Shown in pieces: positions 25,899 through 35,820 of a stretch of 64,000 nt of DNA; the first letter of the stretch is position 1, and every line of letters starts with the position of its first letter. Source of the stretch: Chelativorans sp. YIM 93263 (lineage in GTDB: Bacteria; Pseudomonadota; Alphaproteobacteria; Rhizobiales; Rhizobiaceae); NCBI RefSeq assembly GCF_028767125.1, contig NZ_JAKCWP010000003.1, positions 434,001-498,000 on the forward strand, given 5' to 3'. A program made the position numbers and the translations under genes. The notes beneath the pieces were generated by a model. It made no database searches. It saw only the letters and a list, made by a program, of their open reading frames with translations, and was not told where the DNA came from.

Positions 25899-27122
25899 AT
25901 GAGCCTAGCCAACGGGCGAAACTATCTCGCCATTCCCGGTCCGTCAGTCATTCCCGATCGCGTGCTTGCGGCAATGCAGCGGCCGGCGCCCAACATCTAT
26001 CACGGCGAGATTATAGAGACGACGCGCTCGATCCTCGACGATCTGCGCCGGGTCGCTCGGACGTCGGGCAATGTCGCCATATACATCTCCAACGGTCACG
26101 GCACCTGGGAAGCGGCGATTACCAACATGTGTTCGCGCGGAGACAAGGTGCTGGTAGCGATGACCCAGCATTTCGGCCGCGGCTGGGCCGAATGGGCGAG
26201 CGCCATGGGCCTTGAAGTCGAAACAATCGATTTCGGCAGATCGAGCGCCATCGATCCGGCGCGTATCGAGGAGGCGCTGACGGCGGACCGGTCGCACAGT
26301 ATCCGTGCCGTGCTGATGACCCATGTCGACACGGCCTCGACAGTGCGCAATGACATCAAATCCGTCCGTGCCGCGCTCGACGCCGCCGGGCATCCCGCCC
26401 TGCTCGCCGTGGATGCCATCGCCTCGCTCGCTTGCGAAGAGCTTCACTTCGACGACTGGGGCATCGACGTCATGGTCGGCGCAAGCCAAAAGGGGCTGAT
26501 GGTGCCACCGGGGCTGGGCTTTATCTGGTTTTCCGAAAAAGCCGCCGCCGCGTCAAACGAGGCGGACATGTCCACCCCCTATTGGGATTGGACGTCGCGC
26601 ACCACGAGCACAGAATATTACCGCTACTTCGCCGGCACCGCACCGACCCATCATCTCTTCGGCCTGCGCGAGTCGCTCACCATGATTCTCGAGGAAGAAG
26701 GGCTCGAGACCATCTGGCGGCGGCACCGCGCGCTTGCCCGCGCGGTATGGGCTGCTTTCGAGGCTTGGGGAAAGGATGGTGAAATCGCACTGAATGTCAG
26801 CGACGCCGATGTGCGCGCCCATGCGGTTACCGGCGCGCGGGTGGGCGGCGGCGGCGCTTCCCGGCTGCGGCAATGGCTTGAAGAAAACGCCGGCGTGACG
26901 CTCGGCATCGGTCTCGGCATGGCTCCGCCCACGGAACCGGCTTATCACGACTACCTGCGCGTGGCGCATATGGGGCACGTCAACGCCCATATGACGCTCG
27001 GCGCGCTGGCCGCGATGGAAGCGGGCATGCAGGCGCTCGACATCCCGCATGGCAGCGGCGCAGTCGAAGCCGCCGCCGGCGTGGTGGCCCGCGAGGTGGA
27101 AGCGTTCCGCGTCGGACGATAA
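25899..27122 (+). CDS. Class V aminotransferase, alanine/serine-glyoxylate type
   Basis: A 407-residue PLP enzyme. The opening NYLAIPGPSVIPDRVLAAM is the usual start of alanine-glyoxylate/serine-glyoxylate aminotransferases, and the PLP lysine lies in VGASQKGLMVPPGLGF. I chose the ATG at 25899 because the 14 residues before it are not conserved in the family. It lies 88 nt beyond the hairpin that ends the PotD gene and would transaminate an amino acid to a 2-oxoacid, possibly feeding the TPP enzyme upstream. The natural amino donor cannot be told from sequence. Confidence 0.85.
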   Translation: MSLANGRNYLAIPGPSVIPDRVLAAMQRPAPNIYHGEIIETTRSILDDLRRVARTSGNVAIYISNGHGTWEAAITNMCSRGDKVLVAMTQHFGRGWAEWASAMGLEVETIDFGRSSAIDPARIEEALTADRSHSIRAVLMTHVDTASTVRNDIKSVRAALDAAGHPALLAVDAIASLACEELHFDDWGIDVMVGASQKGLMVPPGLGFIWFSEKAAAASNEADMSTPYWDWTSRTTSTEYYRYFAGTAPTHHLFGLRESLTMILEEEGLETIWRRHRALARAVWAAFEAWGKDGEIALNVSDADVRAHAVTGARVGGGGASRLRQWLEENAGVTLGIGLGMAPPTEPAYHDYLRVAHMGHVNAHMTLGALAAMEAGMQALDIPHGSGAVEAAAGVVAREVEAFRVGR

Positions 27123-27168
27123 TCCGGGTGCTGGCTCCCCCTCGGCGTCATCACGCTCTGCCGAATGG

Positions 27169-27933
27169 CTAGCCCCTGCCCACCAGCGGCATCTTGGTCG
27201 CCATGACCGTCATGTTCAGCACATTCGCGTCCAGCGGTAGGCTCGCCATATAAACCACCGCTCTCGCGACCTCGCTCACCGGGATGGTCGGCTCGCTAGC
27301 GATCTCGCCATTGGGCTGAAGCACACCCTCGCTCATGCGCGCGGTCATCTCCGTCGCCGCGTTGCCGATGTCGATCTGGCCGCATGCGATGTCGAAGGAC
27401 CGACCGTCCAACGCTGTTGATTTCGTCAAGCCGGTAATGGCGTGTTTGGTCGCGGTATACGGAGCCGAGTGCGGCCGCGGCGCCGTTGCGGAAATCGAGC
27501 CGTTGTTGATGATCCGGCCTCCACGCGGCTCCTGCTTCTTCATCAGGCGTACGGCCTGCTGGGTGCAGAGGAAGGCGCCGGTCAGGTTGACGCTTACGAC
27601 GGCGCTCCACTGGTCGAAGGTAAGGTCCTCCATCGGAACGGCCGGCGCGCCAATCCCCGCATTGTTCACCAGCAGGTCGAGTCGCCCGAAGGTGCTCTCT
27701 ATCTCACCGAACAACGCCTCGACCGAGCTCGGCTCGCCGACATTGACGGGTATCGCCATGAAATGTCCGCCGATGTTCGCTTCCATCTCCCGAACTGCCG
27801 CATCCAGGACGTCCGCACGCCGGCCGCAAATGACGACCTTATAGGCTTCCGCGCCCAAGGCTTCGGCTATCCCGCGCCCCAGGCCGGTGCCGCCGCCGGT
27901 CACAAGTGCCACGTTGCCAGCTTTATCCGCCAT
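27169..27933 (-). CDS. Short-chain dehydrogenase/reductase (SDR)
   Basis: A 254-residue classical SDR. The N-terminal nucleotide motif is [12 protein letters not shown], the NNAG motif is present ([11 protein letters not shown]), and the active-site Tyr-xxx-Lys is YTATK with Tyr at about 159. The start at 27933 follows GGAGG; the longer frame adds 32 unlikely residues. It is convergent with the aminotransferase gene and lies 110 nt after nadC on the same strand. Substrate unknown; no partner genes point to one. Confidence 0.87.
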   Translation of the reverse strand: MADKAGNVALVTGGGTGLGRGIAEALGAEAYKVVICGRRADVLDAAVREMEANIGGHFMAIPVNVGEPSSVEALFGEIESTFGRLDLLVNNAGIGAPAVPMEDLTFDQWSAVVSVNLTGAFLCTQQAVRLMKKQEPRGGRIINNGSISATAPRPHSAPYTATKHAITGLTKSTALDGRSFDIACGQIDIGNAATEMTARMSEGVLQPNGEIASEPTIPVSEVARAVVYMASLPLDANVLNMTVMATKMPLVGRG

Positions 27934-28043
27934 ATGCCTCCTCCCATGTTCTTTCCCGCGCGAGCGTCGCACGGTGTCGTTCGCGTCGAGGTGAAGCCCG
28001 TTATAGAGTGCGTGCGCCCTGCTAGCCAACGGATTCCGGTGGG

Positions 28044-28892
28044 CTACACGTGGTCCAAACCGATGTCGAGGATGGGCGCGCTGTGGGTGAGCCAGCCTAT
28101 GGAGATCAGGTCCACGCCGGTGGCGGCGATTTCCGGTGCGGTCTCCGGCGTCACCCGGCCCGAGGCTTCCGTGATCGCGCGGCCATCCACCAGGCCGACA
28201 GCCCGCTTCAGCGTTTCATTGGACATATTGTCGAGCAGAACGGCATCGACTCCGGTCGCCAGAGCCTCCTCGAGCTGGTCGAGCGTATCCACCTCGACCT
28301 CGATCTTCACCATGTGCCCGCAATGGGCCCGCGCCCGCTCGATCGCCGGGCGAATGCCGCCGGCCATAGCGATATGGTTGTCCTTAATGAGCACCGCGTC
28401 ATCGAGGCCGAAACGGTGGTTCGCGCCGCCGCCCGCCCGCACGGCATATTTTTCGACCGCGCGCAAGCCGGGCGTGGTCTTGCGCGTGCAAACGATCTGC
28501 GCCTCATGATCGCGCACCGCGTCGACCACGGTGCGGGTCACCGAGGCAATACCGCTCAGATGGCACAGGAAATTGAGGGCGGTGCGCTCCGCCGTCAGAA
28601 GGCCGCGCGCTGGGCCCGTCACAGAGGCGATCAAATCACCGGCGGCGATCTGCTGACCCTCCGCCCGCTCGACCTTCAATTTCACGGAGGGATCGATCAG
28701 GCGAAATGCGAGCGCAGCGAGATCCAGCCCCGCAACCACGCCCGGCTGGCGGGCGCGCAAATGCATCGAGTCTTGAAGCTCCGCGGGAACAATGGCGTCG
28801 GTGGTGATGTCCCCGGCGCGGCCCAGATCCTCCAAAAGCGCATTGCGCACAAGAGGTTCGAGCATGATCTTGGGAAGAGGAGTCAGAGACAT
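28044..28892 (-). CDS. nadC: Nicotinate-nucleotide pyrophosphorylase (quinolinate phosphoribosyltransferase)
   Basis: A 282-residue enzyme that joins quinolinate and PRPP to nicotinate mononucleotide with loss of CO2, the third step of de novo NAD synthesis. Conserved family segments are visible: [25 protein letters not shown] and [12 protein letters not shown]. It starts one base after the nadB stop and is the last gene of nadABC. Confidence 0.95.
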   Translation of the reverse strand: MSLTPLPKIMLEPLVRNALLEDLGRAGDITTDAIVPAELQDSMHLRARQPGVVAGLDLAALAFRLIDPSVKLKVERAEGQQIAAGDLIASVTGPARGLLTAERTALNFLCHLSGIASVTRTVVDAVRDHEAQIVCTRKTTPGLRAVEKYAVRAGGGANHRFGLDDAVLIKDNHIAMAGGIRPAIERARAHCGHMVKIEVEVDTLDQLEEALATGVDAVLLDNMSNETLKRAVGLVDGRAITEASGRVTPETAPEIAATGVDLISIGWLTHSAPILDIGLDHV

Positions 28893-28893
28893 T

Positions 28894-30435
28894 CTACGCG
28901 CTCCGAGCCAGCGGCATGGAGTTGCAAGCCAGCTCGCGTGCCTCTTCCATGGCGTCCCGAAGGGTCAGAAGCGCACGGCTCGTCGTGGCGCGCTTTTCCG
29001 GGTAGTCGAGACGATGGTGCGCGCCGCGGCTTTCGGTGCGCCGCAGTGCGGCCACCGCGATCAGGAGCGCCAGGGCAGCGGGATCGGCGTCTGCGCTTTC
29101 CTCTTCGGCCAAGGGCAACAGCGTCTCGATTCCGTAGCACAACCCTTCGCCAGAACGAACGACACCAAGAGACTGCGAAACGATCGGGCGAATGGCGGCG
29201 AGGTCAGGCGGCAATGGCACGTCTATCGGAGGCGGCCGGCGAACGGTTCCTGCCGGCGTGTCGACCACGCTCTCCGCGATCTTTCGCGCAAAAACCGCTG
29301 CCTCGATCAGGGAATTGCTGGCAAGCCGATTGGCGCCGTGAAGTCCCGTGGAGGCCGTCTCGCCGCAGGCCCAAAGACCCGCCACCGTGCTGCGCCCCTG
29401 CCCATCCACGGCGATGCCGCCCATGTGGTAGTGCTCGGCAGGACGTATCGGAATGGGCTCGCACACAGGATCGATGCCTGCTTCGTGACAGAAGCCATTG
29501 ATGGCAGGAAAACGCTCCGGGAAACCCGATCCGATCGCCTTTCGCGCATCGAGAAACACCCGGTGGCCTTTGCGCATATGCGCGGCCACGCCGCGCGTGA
29601 CCACATCGCGAGGGGCGAGCTCCGCGCCCGGCGTATCCCCCAGGAAGCGCCGACCGGTCTCATCGATCAGCACCGCGCCCTCGCCGCGCACGGCCTCGCT
29701 GACGAGCCGCATCGGCCGGCCGGCACCGTCCAGCGCCGTGGGATGAAACTGGATGAATTCGAGATCGACCAGCGCTGCGCCAGCACGAGCGGCCATCAAA
29801 AGCCCCTGCCCCCAGCAGCCGATAGGATTGGTGGTGTCTTCGAATAAGCCACCGATGCCGCCCGTGGCCATCACCACGCGGTTCGTGGGAAAAGTGATTG
29901 GCCCATTGCCCGACTGCGCCAGCACACCGCAAACAATACCGTCCGCCAGCAGAAGCCGACGCGCCTCCACGTGCTCGAAAACGGTGATGGAGGGCGTCTT
30001 GCGCACGGCCTCGGCCAATGCGCGCATGATCTCACGCCCCGTTCCGTCACCGCTGGCATGGACAATGCGCTTGCGGCTGTGCGCGGCTTCAAGACCGAGG
30101 CTCAGAGTGCCGTCCGAGCCTCGGTCGAAACAAACGCCGAAGCGCTCCAGCGTTGCGATGGCGTCCGGCGCGGCCTCGGTGACCTGCCGCACGATTTGCG
30201 GGTCGCACAGGCCGGCGCCGGCCGTCATGGTGTCGGCCATGTGCAGGGCCGGGCTGTCATCGTCGGCAATGCTCGCCGCCAAACCGCCCTGGGCAAGCTC
30301 GCTCGAAGAAACAGCGCCCAGCGGTGCCCTGGTGAGCAACACGACGGGGTCCGGCGACAGATGCAGTGCCGTCAGCAGTCCCGCGATTCCACCGCCGATG
30401 ATGACCGGCTGCCCGGCCAGATGCCGGGTCGTCAT
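28894..30435 (-). CDS. nadB: L-aspartate oxidase
   Basis: A 513-residue flavoprotein that oxidises L-aspartate to iminoaspartate for quinolinate synthesis. The FAD dinucleotide motif is near the N-terminus ([13 protein letters not shown]), followed by [12 protein letters not shown], and [10 protein letters not shown] and [13 protein letters not shown] typical of the succinate dehydrogenase/aspartate oxidase flavoprotein family. The start overlaps the nadA stop as ATGA. Confidence 0.95.
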   Translation of the reverse strand: MTTRHLAGQPVIIGGGIAGLLTALHLSPDPVVLLTRAPLGAVSSSELAQGGLAASIADDDSPALHMADTMTAGAGLCDPQIVRQVTEAAPDAIATLERFGVCFDRGSDGTLSLGLEAAHSRKRIVHASGDGTGREIMRALAEAVRKTPSITVFEHVEARRLLLADGIVCGVLAQSGNGPITFPTNRVVMATGGIGGLFEDTTNPIGCWGQGLLMAARAGAALVDLEFIQFHPTALDGAGRPMRLVSEAVRGEGAVLIDETGRRFLGDTPGAELAPRDVVTRGVAAHMRKGHRVFLDARKAIGSGFPERFPAINGFCHEAGIDPVCEPIPIRPAEHYHMGGIAVDGQGRSTVAGLWACGETASTGLHGANRLASNSLIEAAVFARKIAESVVDTPAGTVRRPPPIDVPLPPDLAAIRPIVSQSLGVVRSGEGLCYGIETLLPLAEEESADADPAALALLIAVAALRRTESRGAHHRLDYPEKRATTSRALLTLRDAMEEARELACNSMPLARSA

Positions 30436-31406
30436 ACGGCCAGCATCCGCTCGACGGCAACGCGAGCCCGGTCTGCCGTTGCCGGATCGAGGATCACCTC
30501 ATAGCGATCCTGCTCCAGCGCGTCGCGGATATTGGACAGCGTGATGCGCTTCATATGCGGGCAGAGATTACAAGGGCGCATAAACTCCACCTCGGGATGC
30601 GCGGCGGCGATATTGTCGCTCATGGAGCACTCGGTCAACAACACCACACGGCCCGGCGCCTTCGTCTCCACGAAATTGGACATGGCGGCGGTGGAGCCGG
30701 AGAAATCCGCCTCGGCCACGACATCCGGCGGACACTCGGGATGGGCCAGTACCGTCACGCCGGAGTGTGCCTCGCGCAACTCACGGATATCGTCCGCGGT
30801 GAACAGCTCGTGTACTTCGCAATGGCCTTTCCAGGCGATGATCTCGACATCGGTCTCCTTGGCGATGTTCTGCGCCAGGTATTCGTCTGGGATCATGATG
30901 ACGCGCGGCACGCCGAGCGATTCCACCACGGCGCGGGCATTGCCCGATGTGCAGCAGATGTCGGATTCGGCCTTCACCGCTGCCGAGGTGTTCACGTAAG
31001 TGACGATCGGCACGCCGGGATAGCGCTCGCGCATGAGCCGGACATCCGCCGGTGTGATGGACTCGGCCAGCGAACAGCCCGCCCGCGTATCCGGAATGAG
31101 CACGGTCTTTTCCGGGTTCAGCAGCTTGGCCGTCTCGGCCATGAAGTGAACACCGGCGAGCACGATGGTACCTGCCTCCACCTCCATAGCCTTGCGAGCA
31201 AGCGCCAGGCTGTCGCCAACGATATCGGCCACGCAATGGAAGATTTCCGGTGTCTGGTAATTGTGCGCCAGTATGACGGCGTCGCGCTTTTCCTTCAGCT
31301 CCAGAATGGACTCGATATCGCTTGTGAAGGCCGGCCATTCGATAGGCGGGATAACGTTGCGCACCCTGTCGTAAAGTGAATTCAGCTGTGCGGGTGTGTC
31401 TAGCAT
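30432..31406 (-). CDS. nadA: Quinolinate synthase
   Basis: A 324-residue iron-sulfur enzyme that condenses iminoaspartate with dihydroxyacetone phosphate to quinolinate. Family segments include [33 protein letters not shown] and [14 protein letters not shown]; the three [4Fe-4S] cysteines are likely those in RAGCSLAES, a central cysteine, and the C-terminal CNLC region. The start follows GGAGAG. Two NadQ-type operator repeats lie immediately upstream. Confidence 0.95.
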   Translation of the reverse strand: MLDTPAQLNSLYDRVRNVIPPIEWPAFTSDIESILELKEKRDAVILAHNYQTPEIFHCVADIVGDSLALARKAMEVEAGTIVLAGVHFMAETAKLLNPEKTVLIPDTRAGCSLAESITPADVRLMRERYPGVPIVTYVNTSAAVKAESDICCTSGNARAVVESLGVPRVIMIPDEYLAQNIAKETDVEIIAWKGHCEVHELFTADDIRELREAHSGVTVLAHPECPPDVVAEADFSGSTAAMSNFVETKAPGRVVLLTECSMSDNIAAAHPEVEFMRPCNLCPHMKRITLSNIRDALEQDRYEVILDPATADRARVAVERMLAV

Positions 31407-31417
31407 TGGCCGCTCTC

Positions 31418-31467
31418 CTTATACTCAGCTCGAGTATAAGTAAGGATATGCTTGAGATGAGCATAAG
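31418..31467 (-). promoter_or_regulatory. Tandem NadQ-like operators before nadA
   Basis: Site 1: CTTATACTC (31418-31426), 5-bp centre, GAGTATAAG (31432-31440), perfect. Site 2 (31445-31467, read on the minus strand) has the same skeleton with changes: CTTATGCTC, centre ATCTC, AAGCATATC. Centres are 27 bp apart. They fill almost the whole nadQ-nadA gap, so repression of nadABC by the adjacent NadQ regulator is the natural reading. Confidence 0.75.
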
Positions 31468-32418
31468 TCAAGAGCGCATGACTGGCAGGCGTGTCCCCAT
31501 CAAGGTGCGCTGGATATGCACCGCTGGACGGAAACGGAAGAGCTTTGCCGGGCGTCCGCCGGTGTCCGAGGCCATTTCCCCCGTCTCCTCGATCAATTCC
31601 TGCTGTTCGATCAGGCGGCGGAAGTTCTGCTTGTGGGCCAGCCGGCCGGAGAGCGCCTCGACAGTCTGCTGCAATTGCAGGAGGGTAAAAACCGGCGGCA
31701 TCAGTTCAAACACCATGGGGCGATATTTGATCTTAGTGCGCAGCCGGGCGATCGCCGTCGCCAGAATGCGGCGGTGATCGGCAAACATCGCCACACCGGG
31801 AATCTCTTTTCTCGGACAGTCTGCCGCTTTGCGCCTGCGCCGGGCCTCTGCAACCAGACCTGCTTCGTAGAGAAGCTCGTAACGCTGCAACGCCAGTTCC
31901 TCGTTCCAACGCTCTCCATCGAAGCCAAAGACGCTGGCCATGCGCCGCCGACGCTCGTCCCGGAGTTGCCGGTCGGAAGCACTTTCGGCCCACTCGTCGA
32001 GAAGCGGCTGGATCACCTCTTCCAGCAGCGGGGGCGTGCCGTCGCGATGATCCTCCCAGGGGAAATAGTCGTACCAGCCGACCCAGTGGGGCGCGGAGGC
32101 AGCGTGCGGCTCCTCCGCCCGGGTCAGCCCGAGATAGCTGATTGAAATGGCGCGCCCGGCCTCATTGTCGATCCGGTCACGGTCGGCAAAAGTGTAGAGC
32201 TGCTCGATATAACCGAGCGGATGGCCCGTCTGCTGCTCGACCCATGCACGCAGCCCTGCCTGGAGCGAGCGATGCTCGAATTCGAAAGGCCCGGACGGCA
32301 GCATGTCTCCCTGGCGAATCGTCAGCACTGAAGGGGCCCCCGCTATAACGGACACCAGAACGGCAATCAGATCTACCTGAACGTCATGAGACTTGCGTGA
32401 CTTCCGGGTGTCGTCCAT
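31468..32418 (-). CDS. nadQ: NadQ-type NAD biosynthesis regulator (Nudix-like domain plus winged helix)
   Basis: A 316-residue protein of the alphaproteobacterial NAD regulator family (COG4111). The N-terminal half is Nudix-like without an intact catalytic Nudix box (LPSGPFEFEHRSLQAGLRAW, LGYIEQLYTFADRDR). The C-terminal part (about 215-310) is a winged helix (LQLQQTVEALSGRLAHKQNF, GRPAKLFRFRP). It stands directly upstream of nadABC with two inverted repeats in the gap. Family knowledge says such proteins repress nadABC in response to a nucleotide cofactor; the effector here is not shown by sequence. Confidence 0.8.
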   Translation of the reverse strand: MDDTRKSRKSHDVQVDLIAVLVSVIAGAPSVLTIRQGDMLPSGPFEFEHRSLQAGLRAWVEQQTGHPLGYIEQLYTFADRDRIDNEAGRAISISYLGLTRAEEPHAASAPHWVGWYDYFPWEDHRDGTPPLLEEVIQPLLDEWAESASDRQLRDERRRRMASVFGFDGERWNEELALQRYELLYEAGLVAEARRRRKAADCPRKEIPGVAMFADHRRILATAIARLRTKIKYRPMVFELMPPVFTLLQLQQTVEALSGRLAHKQNFRRLIEQQELIEETGEMASDTGGRPAKLFRFRPAVHIQRTLMGTRLPVMRS

Positions 32419-32597
32419 CGGCTGTGCGCACCTGCTTGTTTTGCTCCTCGCTTATGCACAAAACAGTGGCCTTGTGCCACCGTGGGATGATCGTAGGTGC
32501 AATCTTCGGCGCATCCCGATACCGCCGAGGCCGCTCGGACGCGCGCAGCTCGCGCATAGATTTGCGCTTGCATTTTCGCCATTGCTTGTTCAACATC

Positions 32598-32616
32598 GGT
32601 ATACATCTAGTATTCC
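32598..32616. promoter_or_regulatory. Inverted repeat just upstream of the first O-demethylase gene
   Basis: GGTATAC (32598-32604), ATCTA, GTATTCC (32610-32616) is an inverted repeat with one mismatch, ending 14 nt before the start codon. It is a candidate repressor site. The geometry (7-bp arms, 5-bp centre) resembles the IclR-linked repeats at 20528 and 24657, but the regulator is unknown. Confidence 0.4.
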
Positions 32617-32630
32617 ATAGGGAGGACGCA

Positions 32631-34040
32631 ATGGGTTCCACATCGAGCCTGCAGGACATTATCGAGGAAAACGGCAATATCGTTCGGGTGCTCCGGAATT
32701 CCAGAATCGGGATGTATGTATACCCGGTCGTCGCGCCGGAGTTTTCCAACTGGCGGGACGAACAGCGCGCGTGGCGCGACTCCGCCGTATTGTTCGACCA
32801 GACGCATCACATGGACGAGCTGATCGTCGAGGGTCCGGACGCCGCAGCGTTCCTAGACCATATCGGCATCAACAGTTTTTCCAATTTCGACCTGAACCGG
32901 GCGAAGCATTTCGTCCCGGTGACGCCGGCAGGTCATGTCATCGGCGACATGATCACCTTCCGCGAGCGCGAAGACAAATTCATTCTTGTCGGTCGCGCCC
33001 CGACGGCAAACTGGGTAAAATTCCAGCAGGCGATCAGCACATTCAAGGTGCGCCTGACCCACGATCCGCGCTCCGACAGCCGCCCCGACGGCAAGGCGAT
33101 TTACCGCACTCATTACCGTTTCCAGATCCAGGGCCCCGACGCCAACAAGATTTTCGAGAAGATCAATGGCGGGCCGGTCCCGGAGGTGAAATTCTTCCAT
33201 GTCGATTGGATCAATGTCGGCAGCAAGCGCGTGCAGGCGCTGCGACACGGCATGGCCGGCGCGCCGGGCCTGGAGATCTGGGGCCCGTATGCCGATAAGC
33301 ACTATATCCAGTCGACGATCCTCCAGGCGGCGAAGGATGTCGGGGTCGACCTGCGTCAGGTCGGTGCGCGCGCCTACTCCACCAACACGCTGGAATCGGG
33401 CTGGATCCCCTCGCCTCTGCCGGCCATCTACACCGGCGACGGCATGATGAAGGATTACCGCGAGTGGCTCGGGCCCGACAGCTACGAGGCCATGGGCTCG
33501 CTCGGCGGCAGCTATGTCAGCGACAATATTGAGGACTATTACGTCAATCCGTTCGAGCTGGGCTATGGCTTCTACATCGGATGGAAGTCCGACTTCATTG
33601 GTAAGGATGCCCTGGCCGGGATGAAGCAGCAGAAGAACCGCAAGAAGGTCACCTTCGAGTGGAACCGCGAGGATCTGCTGAAAGTCATCGCTTCCGGGTT
33701 CGAGGATGGCACGCCCTATAAGTGGGTCGATTTCCCGCAGCCGAACTACGCCTCGACGAATGCCGATAAGGTGATGCACGGCGACAAGATGGTCGGCATG
33801 TCGATGTTCAACGGCTACTCCTTCAACGAGCGCTGCATGCTGTCGCTGGGCGTCGTCGATGCCGATGTTCAGGAAGGCGATGTGCTCACACTGATCTGGG
33901 GCGAGCCGGACGACACCCAGAAAACTTCGGCGGAAAAGCATAAGCAGGCCGAAATTCGCGTGCGGGTCGCGCCGACACCTTATGCCCGCGAGGCGCGCGA
34001 GAATTATGCGGAGAGCTGGCGGAACAAGAAAAGCGCCTGA
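32631..34040 (+). CDS. ligM: LigM-type tetrahydrofolate-dependent aromatic O-demethylase (1)
   Basis: A 469-residue member of the GcvT/aminomethyltransferase fold, the length of LigM (vanillate/3-O-methylgallate O-demethylase) and DesA (syringate O-demethylase). These enzymes pass the methyl group of an aryl methyl ether to tetrahydrofolate. Shared segments with the second copy at 41483 include ESGWIPSPLPAIYTG and GPDSYEAMGSLGGSYVSDN, and the AYS tyrosine corresponds to the catalytic region of LigM. The start at 32631 follows GGGAGG; longer frames upstream are not conserved. It is the first gene of the aromatic cluster but is separated from it by a terminator. Whether vanillate, syringate or 3-O-methylgallate is preferred cannot be read. 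Confidence 0.85.
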   Translation: MGSTSSLQDIIEENGNIVRVLRNSRIGMYVYPVVAPEFSNWRDEQRAWRDSAVLFDQTHHMDELIVEGPDAAAFLDHIGINSFSNFDLNRAKHFVPVTPAGHVIGDMITFREREDKFILVGRAPTANWVKFQQAISTFKVRLTHDPRSDSRPDGKAIYRTHYRFQIQGPDANKIFEKINGGPVPEVKFFHVDWINVGSKRVQALRHGMAGAPGLEIWGPYADKHYIQSTILQAAKDVGVDLRQVGARAYSTNTLESGWIPSPLPAIYTGDGMMKDYREWLGPDSYEAMGSLGGSYVSDNIEDYYVNPFELGYGFYIGWKSDFIGKDALAGMKQQKNRKKVTFEWNREDLLKVIASGFEDGTPYKWVDFPQPNYASTNADKVMHGDKMVGMSMFNGYSFNERCMLSLGVVDADVQEGDVLTLIWGEPDDTQKTSAEKHKQAEIRVRVAPTPYAREARENYAESWRNKKSA

Positions 34041-34057
34041 CATATCCGATGCCGGAG

Positions 34058-34082
34058 GGGTCGGCGCGTGTGCTGCCGACCC
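34058..34082 (+). terminator. Hairpin after the first O-demethylase gene
   Basis: GGGTCGGC (34058-34065), 9-nt loop, GCCGACCC (34075-34082), a perfect 8-bp stem followed by TT, 17 nt after the stop. It separates this gene from the TRAP operon. Confidence 0.65.
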
Positions 34083-34299
34083 TTAGCAACCAGCAACTAT
34101 AACCGGGAACCTAGCCGGGCTGCTCCGGAACACCTGTATTTCCGGGAAAATTTCGTTTGCCCAAATTTCATATGTAACAAAAACTTATAGCTAGACAGCA
34201 GAACGAATTTCGCCTCCCTCCCCCGATCGCTTAATCTCCGGCTTGCTTGGTCCCGCCTCGTTCGCAATGGTGGGGATGTGCAACAGGGAGGTAAAGCAG
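34083..34299. promoter_or_regulatory. Likely promoter region of the TRAP/gallate operon
   Basis: About 220 bp without a gene, locally AT-rich (34135-34200). TTTCC-G-GGAAA (34139-34149) is a palindrome, and AAATTT occurs twice 9 bp apart, as expected for LysR-type sites. No clear -35/-10 pair could be fixed. Confidence 0.4.
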
Positions 34300-35310
34300 A
34301 TGTTTCGACAGATGATTTCCAGTGTCGCGGTCCGCACGGTGGCCGCCGCTGCATTCGCCACCACGTTCGTGGCAACGCCGCTTTCGGCCGAGACCTTGTC
34401 GCTCGCGCACTTCGTCGCGCCGGGTCACGTTGTGACGGGGTCCGTGGTCGAACCGCTGGCCGAGGGCGTATCGGCGGACACGGACGGCGAACTGACCATC
34501 GATGTCTATCCCGGCGGCGAACTGGGTGCGGGGCCGATGGAGCAGTATGTGCGCGCGCTGCAGGGCGTGGCGGACATTACCTGGGGCCTGCAGGGCTACA
34601 CCTCCTCGCAGTTCCCCAAAACCATGATCGTCGAGATGCCCGGGGCCATTCCCGACGGCATGACCGGCTACGAGATGCTGTGGAATGCCTATGACGCGCA
34701 TCTGACGGACGAGTTTCCGGGCACCAAACCGCTGGCGCTGTGGGCTTCCGAACCCAACATCATCATCATGAAGAACCATGAGGTTCGAACGCCGGAGGAC
34801 CTGGCCGGGCTGAAGATCCGCGTCTCCGGCTCAATCGCATCGTCGGTCGTCGAAGCGCTCGGCGCAACGCCGGTCCAGATGCCGGCCGGCGAAATCTACA
34901 ATGCGCTGCAGACGGGCCTGATCGACGGGCTGATCACCGGAGCCAGCGCGGTCGCCGACTTCAAACTGGACGAGGTCGCAAACAGCTATACGGTCGGCGC
35001 GCCGCTCGGCCATATCAGCTTCTATCTCGTCATGAACCAGGAGCGCTATGACGGCCTTTCCGACGAATTCAAGGCCGCCGTCGACAACCACAGCGGCCTG
35101 AAACTGTCCCAGAGCGGCGAGGAATCCTGGAACGAGCGCGCTGACGAAACCCTGGAGTCCATTCGCGCGTCCGATGACAACACGGTGATCGATCTGACGC
35201 CCGAGGAAGCGGAGGCGTTCGCCGAGCTGACCTTGCCGGTGACCGATGAGCTCGTCGCAGAGATGGGCGCCGAGGATGTTCTCGCCACCATGCGTGGGGA
35301 GGGAGATTAG
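34300..35310 (+). CDS. TRAP transporter substrate-binding protein (DctP) of the aromatic cluster
   Basis: A 336-residue exported protein with a signal peptide (about 1-30, ending PLSAET) and the DctP fold: LSLAHFVAPGHVV, the ligand-arginine segment DLAGLKIRVSGSIASSV and QTGLIDGLITGASAV. The start follows GGGAGG. The DctQ and DctM genes follow after 6 nt and by overlap. Its ligand is likely an aromatic acid, given the downstream ring-cleavage genes; this is inference. Confidence 0.9.
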   Translation: MFRQMISSVAVRTVAAAAFATTFVATPLSAETLSLAHFVAPGHVVTGSVVEPLAEGVSADTDGELTIDVYPGGELGAGPMEQYVRALQGVADITWGLQGYTSSQFPKTMIVEMPGAIPDGMTGYEMLWNAYDAHLTDEFPGTKPLALWASEPNIIIMKNHEVRTPEDLAGLKIRVSGSIASSVVEALGATPVQMPAGEIYNALQTGLIDGLITGASAVADFKLDEVANSYTVGAPLGHISFYLVMNQERYDGLSDEFKAAVDNHSGLKLSQSGEESWNERADETLESIRASDDNTVIDLTPEEAEAFAELTLPVTDELVAEMGAEDVLATMRGEGD

Positions 35311-35316
35311 TCCTTC

Positions 35317-35820
35317 ATGCTGCGCAATTTGCGAGGCTTCGCGGACGGGCTGATCAGCCTGTCCGCAACAATCGGCGCCCTCGGGCTGCTGTTTGAGGTC
35401 GTCGTCATCCTGATCGACGTGGCTGAGCGCTATTTCGGCATCCCTCTTAGGGGCGCCCAGGACCTCTCGCAAATGGGCATGGTCATACTGGTCTTCGGTG
35501 CCATGGCGCTGTGCGACCGGCTCGGCGGGCATATCGCGGTGGACATCTTCGAATCGCGATTTCCGCACTGGCTCAACCACCTGGCCAATGTGGCGAGCGC
35601 GCTGCTCGGTGCGGTGATTTTCGTCGGCATTGCCTGGGCGGTTTACGAGTCCTCCAAGATCTCGCAGATGCTCAATCTCGCCACCAACATTCTCAACCTG
35701 CCGAAGGTTTATTTTCAGTGGGCGCTGTCGGCGTTCGCACTCGTAGCCGCGCTCGGCATGATCATGCGCGCGCTCGAGCTCACCATTTCCGGCCGTGACG
35801 TCCGGGAGGAGCGGCCATGA
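35317..35820 (+). CDS. TRAP transporter small membrane subunit (DctQ)
   Basis: A 167-residue protein with four membrane segments, the usual DctQ size. It begins 6 nt after the dctP stop and overlaps dctM as ATGA, so the three are co-translated. DctQ links the binding protein to the DctM channel. Confidence 0.9.
   Translation: MLRNLRGFADGLISLSATIGALGLLFEVVVILIDVAERYFGIPLRGAQDLSQMGMVILVFGAMALCDRLGGHIAVDIFESRFPHWLNHLANVASALLGAVIFVGIAWAVYESSKISQMLNLATNILNLPKVYFQWALSAFALVAALGMIMRALELTISGRDVREERP

Noticed and set aside
28050-29501. 483-residue open frame on the plus strand
   Set aside because: Antisense to nadC and nadB, which are clear real genes.
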